From: Chrysomallon squamiferum | Taxonomy: Eukaryota > Mollusca > Gastropoda > Neomphalida > Peltospiridae | DNA length: 64,000 nt | Reading direction: 5' to 3' | Assembly: GCA_012295275.1 (NCBI GenBank) | Contig: CM022676.1 | Location: 13,146,379-13,210,378, forward strand | Part shown: positions 47,074 to 60,000 of the stretch, one piece after another | Position numbering within the stretch: the first letter of the stretch is position 1 | How the letters are laid out: each line of letters begins with the position of its first letter | Translations under genes and position numbers: made by a program | The notes under the pieces: model-generated | The model's input: only the letters and a program-made list of their open reading frames with translations | Database searches by the model: none | Told to the model about the DNA's origin: nothing

Positions 47074-47188
47074 ATGAAATCAAGTAATTCGGGAAGAAAA
47101 GCCAGTACAACAAGTGGACCGCTGTCAGTTGTTTGGAAAGTGTCTGTGACACTTATTTTATTCTTCAGCCGATTCCAAGTTATTTCAG
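47074..47188 (+). CDS. gene D leader exon
   Basis: ATG at 47074 in context ACACAATGA. A basic n-region (MKSSNSGRKASTTSG) leads to a hydrophobic core (VSVTLILFFS) and then FQVISG with donor GTATTA, phase 1. The long n-region is unusual but the core is a good signal peptide or signal anchor. Confidence 0.65.
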
Positions 47189-50100
47189 GTATTACCATCA
47201 TAATTATTCAGCTGCTGAAGTATCATACAGACATTTACTTTGAGTGAAAGCAAAAGTAACTTTCAGTAAGTTCCTAACTTGAGTAAAATAGATTCATACG
47301 GTACCGAAATTAGAACGATATTTATTTGTATCTTTATTATTATTAGGTTTTTCTTATACCATAAAATAATTAAACACAGAATAGTCAGCAGAAAAAAAAA
47401 GAAGAAGATTTTAACCCTTTTCCACCACTGGGAGTAATAGGGTGCACTCATCTAGCTTTTCGTAGTAAAGCCACAATATTCAAATCTTACTTATTTTTAA
47501 TGATTGCTGTTCCTGAATAGGTTTTAAATTTGGACATTATTTAAAACTGAGCTATTTCCCTTTACTGTATATTTCTCGGAGTTTTCAAAGAAGGGAGAAA
47601 AAAACGAATGAAAACTTTCAGAATGAAAAAGGTGAGTTTACCGATTTATTCAAAAGCCACATTTTAGTAATGCATGTGAATTTAGAGTTGTTAAAGTGTT
47701 TACATTAATTTCATTGAATGTTAAAAAATCGATAAAATGTCTGATAAAAATTGTAATGCACTTTACTAGGATGCATTGGGAGCAAGTGGAGATATTGTTT
47801 TGTAAATGAATATATTCATTTCACATCTGAAAAATGTTATTTATTTTTGTGTTATTTTTGGTATTGTCGAAGTTTAAAATATTTTCAGTTTTTTTAATTA
47901 ACATTTTGCTCCCGTCATCGCCAGAAACTCCTTTTGTTTAAACATTTTTTTTTGTTTACATATACTAAATGAATATAATTATAATTCTATAGATAAAAGT
48001 TCACCCACAGTTCCATGTAATCCTACATACTAATACACAAACAAACATTTGAAGTATTTGTCTGAAAATATTGAATGTGGTAGTTGTTAATTTACTTTTC
48101 TATGTTACAGCAAAGACCCATGGTCAGTCATGTCCTGTCTATTCTTGAAGATGCTCATTTTTTTAAAGCAGCAATTTAACTTGCAGCTCAAGTTAATAGT
48201 TCACAATGTGATAAAGATGAAGTGTCATTCACAGCTTCTTGCAGATGCATAACTTACTGTGTTTAGCAGCAGTGGTCAGTGAAAAACAGATCCGGTCTTG
48301 GCTGCAAAATAAAACTAAACATAACAGGATTGAAAAAGTTACACTGCTTTGATGTGACAACAACCACCACTACAACCAACACAGTTCATTTGAATTCAAG
48401 AAGATTTACCACTAGACCAACAAACACAGCAACTCCTGCCAGCTTTTCACAAATAAAGCTCGGGCCCTGCTGATGTCACTGACTACCAGATGTTCATCAG
48501 ACAAATCTGTATGATAACAGTAATTATAGTTGTGATAGAAACCACCAGGATATCAAAACGTTTTTGCCAGTTATCTGGCTGTAATTTATTGCCTCAACAT
48601 CCAATGTACTGAGGAAGAAACAGCAACAATTGATCTCCACATCGCCGCAAAGTAATCAGACAGGGTAGAGAAGGATATTTCACTGGAAACATGATCTCTG
48701 TCACATTGAAACAAACTGAGAGAAGTGAAATAAAACATTGCCACATCTGTCTTCTTGATTTGTTTTTCATACTTTTATATCTTATTTTGATGTTATAACC
48801 TCTATTGATGCATTTCAAATGCACTCAGAAACATTTATTTCAATATTTGTACCCATTTGTTTCCATTAAGTTGCACTATTCTAACTTTAAAATTATACAG
48901 TGTAAATTGAATATAAATCATGAAACAAGTCACCAAGAAATGATACTCAGGTAGACATGCATTAAGCCAGTACAGATATTTATAGTCCAAGAGCTGACTC
49001 ATCTAAAAATATGTTGTATCACCCCAAATATTCAGAAGGTTTGATAGTAGATTTAATTTGGGCATCATCCCAGGAATGTTTTAGGACTGGTAGTACTGTC
49101 AAATTGTGATATCACAAAACTGAAGGGAGTAAAGGGTTGTGAAATATATATTTTACACTATACTCATAGTTGGTGGAGAAATACACAATGAATAATCAAA
49201 TTCTTCCATATGCGATATACTTTTGTTTAAGTTTTTAGTATGTTTTTTCATGGTCTCTTGCTTAATTGTCTAATAATTGCTATGAGTATATTGTAAAATA
49301 GATGTTTTTGTACCCCTTGTCCCTTCTAGCAAATTAGTGATATCATAACATGAAAGTACCACTGGACTTAAAATCTTCCTTGGATGATGCACAAACTAAA
49401 TCTACCATCAGACCTGATGAATACTCGGGGTGATACAAAATCAATTTTAGTCTGCCATACTGTTTTGAATTTTTCACTTACTTTTGAATGCTTTATTTTA
49501 TTCTCAGTTTGAGGTCCTGTCTGAATAAAAATTGCATGAATTGTTTTTATTGCACAAGTGTTATCTTGTATTTGTGAAAAAAGGGTTTAATCTCAATGGA
49601 AAGGCCTTGGTTAGCAACAATCTCATTTGTTTTTATCAAACATGTTTCACAAATATCATTCATATACTACTTTTTACACTGGTCATTTAAGCTCTATGAG
49701 CTTTCTTCATATAACAGTCTTGACTAAACAGATGTTCAGTATCTTAGCTTCATTTGTTTGTCCAGTGTAAAAAAATGTTTGCCATACAAATGCAATGAAG
49801 TCTCTTGACTATTTTCAGATAGCAGACCACTTTCAAAAATTATCACTGGAAAGAGAAATATTTTGTCTTCTAAAGAACAGTAGAATTGAAGCAGAAAGCA
49901 ACATCTGTTTAAAGGTTTTTGTATTTGAACAATATGACCATTCTTTTCATAAGGTGTCAATTTGACCTCATCAAATTACTATAAATTTTCATTGAAATGA
50001 TAATGATGCTGGTTATGTATACATTGTCTGATTATACATCCACCTTGGTTAATAAATCACCAAAGCTATTTAGGCATCACTTTTTGGCAAAATGTTAGTT

Positions 50101-52206
50101 TAAGACTGTGTATTGAACACTTTGGCACAAAGTCTATGAAGGTTTTGAGCAGTTATTTATTTCTAATGCCACAAAAAGCAAAAAGATCTAGTCACAGGAC
50201 ATCAGTTTCGAAAGTGTTGTGATCTAAGAATATCCTTCATATTATTAATTGTTTAATCTGCAGTATTTACCTTTTTATTTGCTTTTTCTGTAATGGTAAC
50301 ATAGACCATTACAAATTTCCTTATTCAGTCTCCTCTTTCATTTGACATTTGCTTCATTATATTGATAGCCCTATTCAAACAGATTCTTAGAAACAGATTC
50401 AAAAGTTATTTCTTAGTGAAATTCAGCTTCTGCTCCATTTATATTCACATCAGCAAATGTGTAACTTTTGTAAGTACTATTACCCTGTAATATATATTCA
50501 GTTTTTGTCCATGTATTCTCACTGGAAAATGCTTTCAGGAGGAAAGAGTAGTCGACAAATCATTTTATCATTATGTAGCCTTTACTGGCACTAAAATTAC
50601 ACTTAGAAGGAAGAAGAAAACTGCAGTTTGTTAAAAGATAAAAAATGTCCTCATAAAAATCAACCTGGCCTGCACAGAAGACACTGAGACCTGCAACATG
50701 CTGAAGCTGAATACTGACACAACTGAAGTGATGATTTTCAATTCTAAACACAATTCAAAGGACATTGACACCATATCAGTTTCTGTGGGTGATGCCTTCA
50801 TAACTTGGTTGCAATGTATTATGATTGATTCCACTTTGACTATGGAGTATCATGTGAATGCAATATATCAGTCAATCTATGCTCAGCTACAGCAAGATTG
50901 GTAGAATCAAGCAGTATCTAACCAGTGATGCATGAAAAAGGTTATATATCAATATTATGGGTTAAATTTGTATGGAATAGGATCCAAAAATCTAGGGAAA
51001 GGAATCCAGTAAACTGTTTATCACTAGTCATGTGAGAGAAATGTGCCATCTCATTACGACAGATATCTTTTCTCATAATAATTTCACTTTCAGCACTAAC
51101 ACTTCAGGTTTAAAGCAGAAAAGCAAAATACTAACTTTTACAATTGAAATATACAATAGTCTGTGCACAAAGGATGCAATTTTTACCCATTTATATATCT
51201 TAAATGAAAGATTCACCATCTTAGTATAAGCATTGTCAGTGTAGTTTGAGGGTTTGCCACATTTTTGTGGAATGGAGTCATTTTTGCCAAGACAAGGATG
51301 GATATATTTGATAGACATAAATGGTGGAATTATTTAAATTCCATATGATCTTTCACTGGCATTTTGAAGAAAACTTCTGTAATAATAAATTTTAAACTTC
51401 ATTTAAATGTGATAGATATTTTAGACAGCTCTATACACTGCATTTTGAATTTTTTATGTTATGTTACATTTTTGTATTATATTAATAATTGTCATACCTC
51501 TGACATTGGTAGATATCTGCTTTTCATTTTTCATTTGATTTTAGTTTAACGGAAAGCTGTGACTCTTATTGCAGTTAGTACTTGAATCATGGATGAACAC
51601 TATTTTGCATTATTTTTAGATAAACCTCTAATATCCAGAATCTTTTAGAAATTAAATAAAATAGCATTTTAGGAAATATTTTCAAGAAATCAAACACACA
51701 CACACACACACATGCCAGTCTGATTATACCCAAATATAAAATGGACAAATTATTGTTAAAAGGATTCATTTTTGTAAATAAAGTAATGACATTTTCACGC
51801 AACTGGATTTTTCAAAAGGCAATTACAGTTTTTGGACAATTGCATGTTCCTTACCACACAGAACAAATTTAAATTAGATAGGAATATTTGCTAATGTAAT
51901 TAATAACATTATCATGTTCATTCTTAAACGAGTTCAGTTAAAATACTATATTTTGATAAGATGTTAACAAATATATATCTATATACTGGTCTGTACATAT
52001 CAGAATAAGCTTACCATAGCAGAAGTAAATAATAGTCAATAATCAGTTATCTAAAAAGTTTATGTAGATACTTAATTTTGTTTTGGATTTGGTAATCATG
52101 CAAAAGGTAAAATAGGATATTGCTGAAACACCCTTTGAAGTGACTTGAAAAAAAAAAAAATTATATTATTCACATACTATTTCAGTTCAATGATAATCAT
52201 AAACAT

Positions 52207-52246
<40 letters not shown>

Positions 52247-53933
52247 GTTCAGCTATATTGGAAATCAGTCCATGTGTTCCAAAGTGGTTTGAGGGAATGC
52301 CACTAAACTTAACATGTGTTTACAAAAGTGGAAACATCGATAAAAGAGTGTATTTTATAACAAATGGTGCACCTGTTGTGCAGTGTAACAAAACTTTTGG
52401 CTCGTGTTTTAGTTTCCAGCCGGGATATGAGGTAATTGGAAGTTCTTCAGGATCTATGACTGTAATGATACAGAGTTTCAATGGATCTGATGATGCCACA
52501 CAATGGAAGTGTATGGATGCTTCACCACCAAACCCACCAGCATCGTGCATAATTAATTCAACAAGTAAATATAATTAGTAAAGTTGACAACATAAACAAA
52601 TAAATTCATTCATTCATTAAAAATATAGTAATCTTAAAATTTTTAAAAAAAAAGACTGAAAAAAAAAAAATAATTGTTTGCTTTTAATAAAATACATGAT
52701 TTATTTTTCTTCATCATCATGAATTTTGAAAATCATTTTCTTCATTTTGTTTTATTTCTTTATTTCTTATTTATTCATTTATTTTATTTTATGTATTTAT
52801 TTATATTATATTTTTGTCCTTATAAGTTTTTAAATTATAAATCATGGTCATCTGGGAAAATAAAATTAAATAGAATTAAAATCTTCCATCTTTGTAAGAA
52901 GTGTGTAAATAGTGAAGACACTTTCAGGGCTTAAGGCTCAACAAACTGATTTTACAGATCAGATGCACAATCAGTTAATAAACAGTTTAAATAATGTTCC
53001 TTAAAACTAAAATTATAGTTGGATTTGGACATAAATATCTTCTAAAATTCATTTAATTTACAGAAACAAGTATATTGATACTTGTAACACAGAAAATAAA
53101 AAAGATAGAACAAAGTAGAGATAGTTATAATTATGATGGAATTAGGTTAACATTTAGAAAAACAGGTTTTAAGTGGAGATAGTTAGGCAAAAACAGCAGA
53201 CCTTAATGTCATACAGATGCTAAAGTGATAGAACAGTGCATCCAAACAGAAAATATAGAATATCTACCCACTCTGTTTTGAAACGTTTCCTACCAACTTG
53301 GATATCCTATTTTATGATTTTAAATTGTCATAACAATTTTACATGCCTTACATTGCTTGGATTGTAAATGAATTTTTCTGTCATTATTATATCTAGGACC
53401 CAGTGTAGGTTTTCTGCCTAGATGTATTCATTTTATATTCAAATTATTGTTCAGTTAGTTTCAAGGACATCTTGTATAAAGCAGCTTTATGTTATGAATA
53501 AAAAATACAAATATATAAATCAGACAATATCAGATCACTAACAATGAAATAAGCATGACTATTGTGTACTGACACAAATTTCATAATTACACACTGGAAT
53601 TTAGTCCTGAAAAAAAAAAAATAAAAAAAAAAAAAAAAAACTAGTAAAACAAGATAAATAAATTTAACAAATATTATTATTGTTGCTGCAGTAATTATAA
53701 TTCCTTTTAGTTTCAGCTAAGTATGAAATAAAACAAAATCAGCTGGAATCATTAACTAATGTAAATCTTCCATTCAGTGTGTCTGTGACAGGTAACTGTA
53801 TCTATCTGTTACCTACCTGTACCTGGAAGTACAAGGTTTGTATCAAATCATTTCCTTTTTCTATTTACAGAAATCTTTACTTTGTATATATTATTAAATA
53901 GTACATGAAAAAAACAAAAAAAAAAAAAAAAAA

Positions 53934-54006
<73 letters not shown>

Positions 54007-57000
54007 AATAAATAAATAAATAAATAATAAATAAATAATAAAACATAAATAAATTACTTTATATGTGGATATTTTCTTATTTTTCTAATTTTTTAATTTT
54101 TAATATTTTTTTTTAATTTATTTTTTATAATAAACAGGTATATAAATGAAGAAATAATGTTAATTAAATGACCAGATTGGAAATAGCTTGTAGATACGTA
54201 CAGATGCTATTGTTGTTACAAAACAGCACAGATATGTTAAAATAAAATTAAGTTAATTATCTCATTGTTATAATAAGTAAATAAGTAAAAATGATTTTAT
54301 ATTATCTGAAGCAATATCTTGTAATATTCTTAAAAATGAGCCAGAAATGTTCTTTAATTTTAGATAATATGTTTTCACATAGTGCCTAAGATCTTCTTCA
54401 TTTAATGAAAACCTGAAAAAAAAAAAAGTAAATAAAAGTCATATTTATTCAATATGTATAATAACTGAAATGCTCTAAGAACAGAAACGTTTGTTTGTTG
54501 TTTAAAAGATTTGATGTTACTGATTTAACTGTAGCACACAGTCTGGGCTTATTTTAACTTAAAGTCACCATGTTGTGAGCCTAAATCAGTGGTCTTAAAC
54601 TTAGGTGAGACAACTTTCACTTTGAGTCCCTCATGAATACTTCAGGGGTTAGAGAAGTGCATACTTTTATCAATGCTGAAAATATAGTAAACTACATTCT
54701 AACGGCAAAGTGCACACTTGAGCATTTTGGGGCATACACTGGACAAAATCTCAGCCAAGGAAGCTTTCAGCAATGAAATACTCAATAGAATACAAGAGAT
54801 CTGAGACAAGATCATATATAAGCTATTAAAAAGAATACCTACACATAACACATGTGAAGTAATTAGATGAGATCTCTGTTTTTATATATATTTTTTATTT
54901 TTGTTCTTAATGATGGTGAACATGATACTAAGAGATAAATGAATAAATATGGCTTAGTTTGCATATCACATTCAAAATGAATATGAAAAACTAATTACCT
55001 CAAACAACTCACTGATATCTTTGAAAATGTAAATGTGTCTAAACAACATCCTGTTAACAGTTTTTCTTTCCAAGGTAAATAACGTAAAATTCAGTCATCA
55101 GTATCAGATGTAGAGGAACCAAACTAAGTTACATAGCCAGTCACTAAGTATAATCAAATACAAACAGTCTTAATATGCAAACTATATGTTTTATATTGTT
55201 ACACACTACACAGAAATAATGTCTGTACATGCAATGTTGTCATGTAATGCCTTTATATGCAGTATGTTGTCACATAGTGTGTGTATATGTCCAGTATTTT
55301 GAGATACAGTGCTTGTATGTGCATAGTATTCTGATATTGTGTCTGGTCATGCAGTATGTTGTCAAATAGTGTCTGTAAATACAATTTTTTGACATAATAT
55401 CTGTGCTTGCAGTATGTTGTGAAATAGTGTGTGTACTGTATGTTGTCTTGTATGATACAAATAAGCAACAGTATATTATCAATAAATAAATGATAGATGG
55501 CATATATCAGTGCAGGTATATATACCTGTTTTATAAACAGGGTTTAGTGGACAAAATTTTAGATAAATATAATACTTAATGTTGTACTTTTTCTTATTTT
55601 TATATATATATATATATATATTTTATAAATTTACTTCATATATGTCCTTATCTGTGCAGTTTTTTGTCATGTAGATATCCAGTGGCACCAAGAATAATGT
55701 TCCAGACACTCTGGCAAAGATAACCAGTAACAATGATACATGTAACTCTACAGATGAAGAATCAAAGTGTACTTTGTCCTTTGACCAAATACCATCCGAG
55801 TTTGCAGGTCACAAAATTAACATAATCCTGGAAATTGATCATCCATCATTAAAACCTGCTGAGCAACTGCAAATTGTGAGCCCTGAACTTACAATTCCAG
55901 GTAAATACAAATACATATCTTATTCAATTAAAACATGTTTACATAACATCTAACATCATCTTCCCTTTATCACTGATGTTCATAGCATTCTTTTATAGAA
56001 ATGAGTAATATTTTTATTTTCAATGTGTCTGTGTTTTGCATGTGTTTAGTTTAAAATTAAATATGACTGATAACATGACTGATATAATCTTTACACTGGA
56101 ATGTTTTCAGATGCATGAAATATCTGCTAAGTTTAGCATCTAAACTTTGATTAAATGCATGTATAAGTTTTACTTCAGATATGAGTCATTTTATATCATA
56201 TCACCTCCCAAAAAGTAAAATGTTAACCTCACCTTCTGCCTTTTTTACATTACAGTGTTTTTTGCTAGGTATTTTGTGACTCAGAATTCTTTCATAATTC
56301 TGTGTATTTTCCTAAATCACCAAACAGGATACTGCTATAATAAAGTACTGAAACTAATGCTTCAACATCAACTTCAAGTGTATTTTACTACTAAACTAAA
56401 AATATTACAGATCTGGATTTTTTTATGTTAACATTTTAAGGGTTTACTTTTAGCTTGACAAGCGTTCAGCACCCCAGTCATATTAAAAGTCAAACAAAAG
56501 GTCAAAACTTTACCAAAATTTATGTTGCACATGTCAGAGGAAATAATTAATGAATTAGCTTTCCAATGACACCAGTGTCAGCCAAATTCTAAGATGGTTT
56601 ATATCCATTGGGTGATTACACATGGAATGCCCCATATGTAAAAACAAAAATACCAACTATGTTATTTTATTATAAAATTCAAACATTTTGAGACTGTTAT
56701 GTTATTCTGTCTTTTATAAATCAAAAGATGCAGTCTGTTTATTTCCTGAGCAGGTAAATTATTGTTGTATCTTGGATATTAGCATCATTTATATAATTTG
56801 TAATAATTTATAAAATGTTTATCCTCATAAATTCAGAGATACAACCTAATTATCACTAAGATAGCAGTTGCAATATGAAATAAACACTGGGTATATTATA
56901 TTCAAAAATATATTTTTCATATTTGTTTTATTTTTAATCAATATTTTATTTTATTTTATTTTATTTTATTTTATTTTATTTTATTTTATTTTATTTGTTT

Positions 57001-60000
57001 GTTTGTTTGTTTTTTGAATGTTTATTTTCATACCATTTTTGCCAGTAATTGAATACTTTCAGTTGGTAATTGGATGCTGAAAGATGATTTAGAATCTATC
57101 ATCATTTTGTGAGCAATTGCTATTGGGTTATTCCCACTGTGGTAGAAGTTTAGAAACAGTAATAATTCTTACTTTCAGAATTGAATTTTTATTGACACAT
57201 TTTTTCTAAATTGTGTACAAGAAATAGGATCGTTTGCTATTTTAAAAATTATTGACCAATTTTTTGGGGTGGGTTATTTTGTATGTTGTTGTTTTTTGTG
57301 GGATGGATTTAATTATATTTATTTATTTATTTATTTAAGTAACACATTTTTAAATTTATTTACTTTTTTTTTTGACAATAGTCACTTAAAATAAAGAAAT
57401 AGCAAAAATTATAATTTTGTACTGTGTCATGTCTATTTTGAATGAAGTCATTAATGTTATATCTTTTAACATTTTGTATTGTATTATTATGTCATATTAT
57501 TTATATATGTATCTGTGTGATTTTTGCACTGCTGTCTCTCCAGCCAGAGTGAACCAGAGACACTGAAGGAACTTTGTATATTGTTATATTTCAGTGATTG
57601 TAATTTAATTTACAGTAAGATATTGTAATAAAGTTGAAGCTTTAACTTATTAACTTATAAACATATGAGCCATTACACACACAAGGAAAATATTGAGTTC
57701 AAACAAGTACGCTCATGTATTTTGGTTGTGTTTTGCTCTTGAACTTTTCAGTTACCTTTGGACTCATCCTCTGTATATATCTTCATAGTAATATATGCAA
57801 GTTTACATTGTTACTTTCTTTTTATAACCTAGGTTGTTTGAACTAAAACAAAATAATGTGTTTCAGTAATTTACATTGAAAGTGAAGCAACAAATAGGAG
57901 CTGTAGGTTGATTACTACCAGAAATCCTTGTTAAAGCATATTTTTTAATTCCTAAATAAAATAAAAGACAACAGTAGACTATAAAGGTAGCATTGATGAT
58001 ATCTTAATCCCTTTCAGCATTAGATTTGCTAAGTTATTTTAAGTTTCAGTGATGCAAGTCTTTTTCAGAATAGAATATACAAAATAATCAGATAAAAATG
58101 CTTGAATATGTTTATAAGAAACATTAATTAAATGACTGTAATAACTGACTTATTGAGATGGTGCAAAATTCAATCAAAAACCAAGATCAAATTCGCTTAT
58201 AATCTGTACTCTGCGATTGATAGCATTTTGAACAAACAAAAAATGTAATTTGGTTAGTGGTAGCAGTTGTTACATTAGAAAGTAAATATTATGCTTAGTT
58301 TAAAATGCCACTCAAAATGAAGCACAGTTTGTCTAGTGATTGGCTGATATGTAACTGTCTGCCACTACCTGTGTTGGCAGACTAATAATAGGTGATGAAA
58401 CCTATATTTGCATTAGCTGCAGTATGTTAAAATCACTAAAATAATAATCATCATGTATGTTAGCTAATATTTTAATACATGTCCACCAAGTTATCATCCA
58501 GTCTGCTAAATTAGTCAGACGTCAACAGTTTTCCAAGTGATCTAAGTTTAATACAGTTTAGCTGGATTACTTGATTATATGACTTGATTATAATCTTGTC
58601 TAATGATGACAGGTGTTCCCACCTCTCTACTAATTTACCAAAACTTATGCTAGGTTACTTTTTTAATGATAACTTAACAGACATGTTTTTGAGTGTCACA
58701 ACTCATGATTTTGCAGTGCAACCGGTTTTGTGATGTAATAGAACACAGTGAAAGGGTCACTAAAGTTGTAAGTTAGTAGACAAGAAATATGTTTGACTGA
58801 CAAGTCACTATCTGATATCAAATAATTTTTGATAAAAATACAATAAGAAATATATTTGGTTTTTTAACAAAGTGTATGTAAATGTTTAGTGCTTGGAGGA
58901 TACATTTTACTCAGCCTACAGAGTATTTTTAGGATGGTTAATTGAAGGGGCATGGAAGAAAGAAGAATATTCTATTTTTGCTGTCTTTCCAAATTAAAAT
59001 GTAAAATAAGCAGATACAGCTACTATTACCATAATTATTCTGAATTCAGCATGAAAGATTTCCGTGGAAGGGAAAGGGAAATAACAGATTTAATTTCACA
59101 TATTTGTAGGCACCATATTTTAATGTTGAAAATGTACAAGACACGAACAAATTCATTCATTTGCATGAATTTACTTCCTATTATTGAATTATAACTAAAA
59201 TAAAAAAGTGAAAGATGAAATAAATTTCTCTGATCTTTTCCAGTAATTTTTTTTTTGGCACAGTTTAGGCATTTAAGCATATAAGTATACAAGTTTTTAA
59301 AAATCAGCCCATTATCTTTTGGGGAACATAAATAAATATTTATCACACATTATCAGTTTTGTGCCTTTTTAAGCTCAGATATAAGATTGATTATTGTTAT
59401 CTTTTTATTTAAAAACAAACAAAGTTACACAAAAACTGTTTGATTGACATACTGGACATTTCAAGGGGTTAGAGCCAGAAGATGTTCAGTGTATTTTTTG
59501 TGAAAATGACATTTTACCACCAATAGATGAATAGCTGTATATTAATCTTTGAAATATCAAAGAATCAGGTTAGTAGATAATAACTTTCTGAGATATTAAT
59601 CAGGGCCACATAGTTGTAAGTGATTATGGATAGTAAGTGGTCATGCCACTAGGTTGTAAGTGAATATTTGTTGATGCCAAAAAGTTGTGACTGCACTAAT
59701 GATATTTTGGTTTCAGTGAAATTAGTATGTTCACATATTACATTGTTTTGCCAGTAATGTTATAATGAGACTAAAGACATTATGGTCATGATTGTTTGGT
59801 AAATATATCAAAACCAAAAAGACATGAGTGCACTTGCGATGTTCTGTTCCTATATACATGTCTCAATTCACTTTATGACAAAAGGACTTATTTACACTTA
59901 AGACTTTTTTAAGTCTGTGATTTTCATACACCAAAATGTTGTAAGCGATTCTGGGGGTGGGGTGAGCTAATGACTAGAACTGTTGTCAAGAAAAATTCTG

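Noticed and set aside
54590-54660. AGTGGTCTTAAACTTAGG resembling a hAT terminus
   Set aside because: A single short match from memory, no inverted partner found.
55253-55503. Tyr/His-rich minus-strand frames
   Set aside because: They come from a loosely repeated AGTATGTTGTCA-type sequence; no protein signature.
58952-59346. Overlapping open frames on both strands in gene D intron
   Set aside because: No domain, no splice sites, composition like the surrounding intron.
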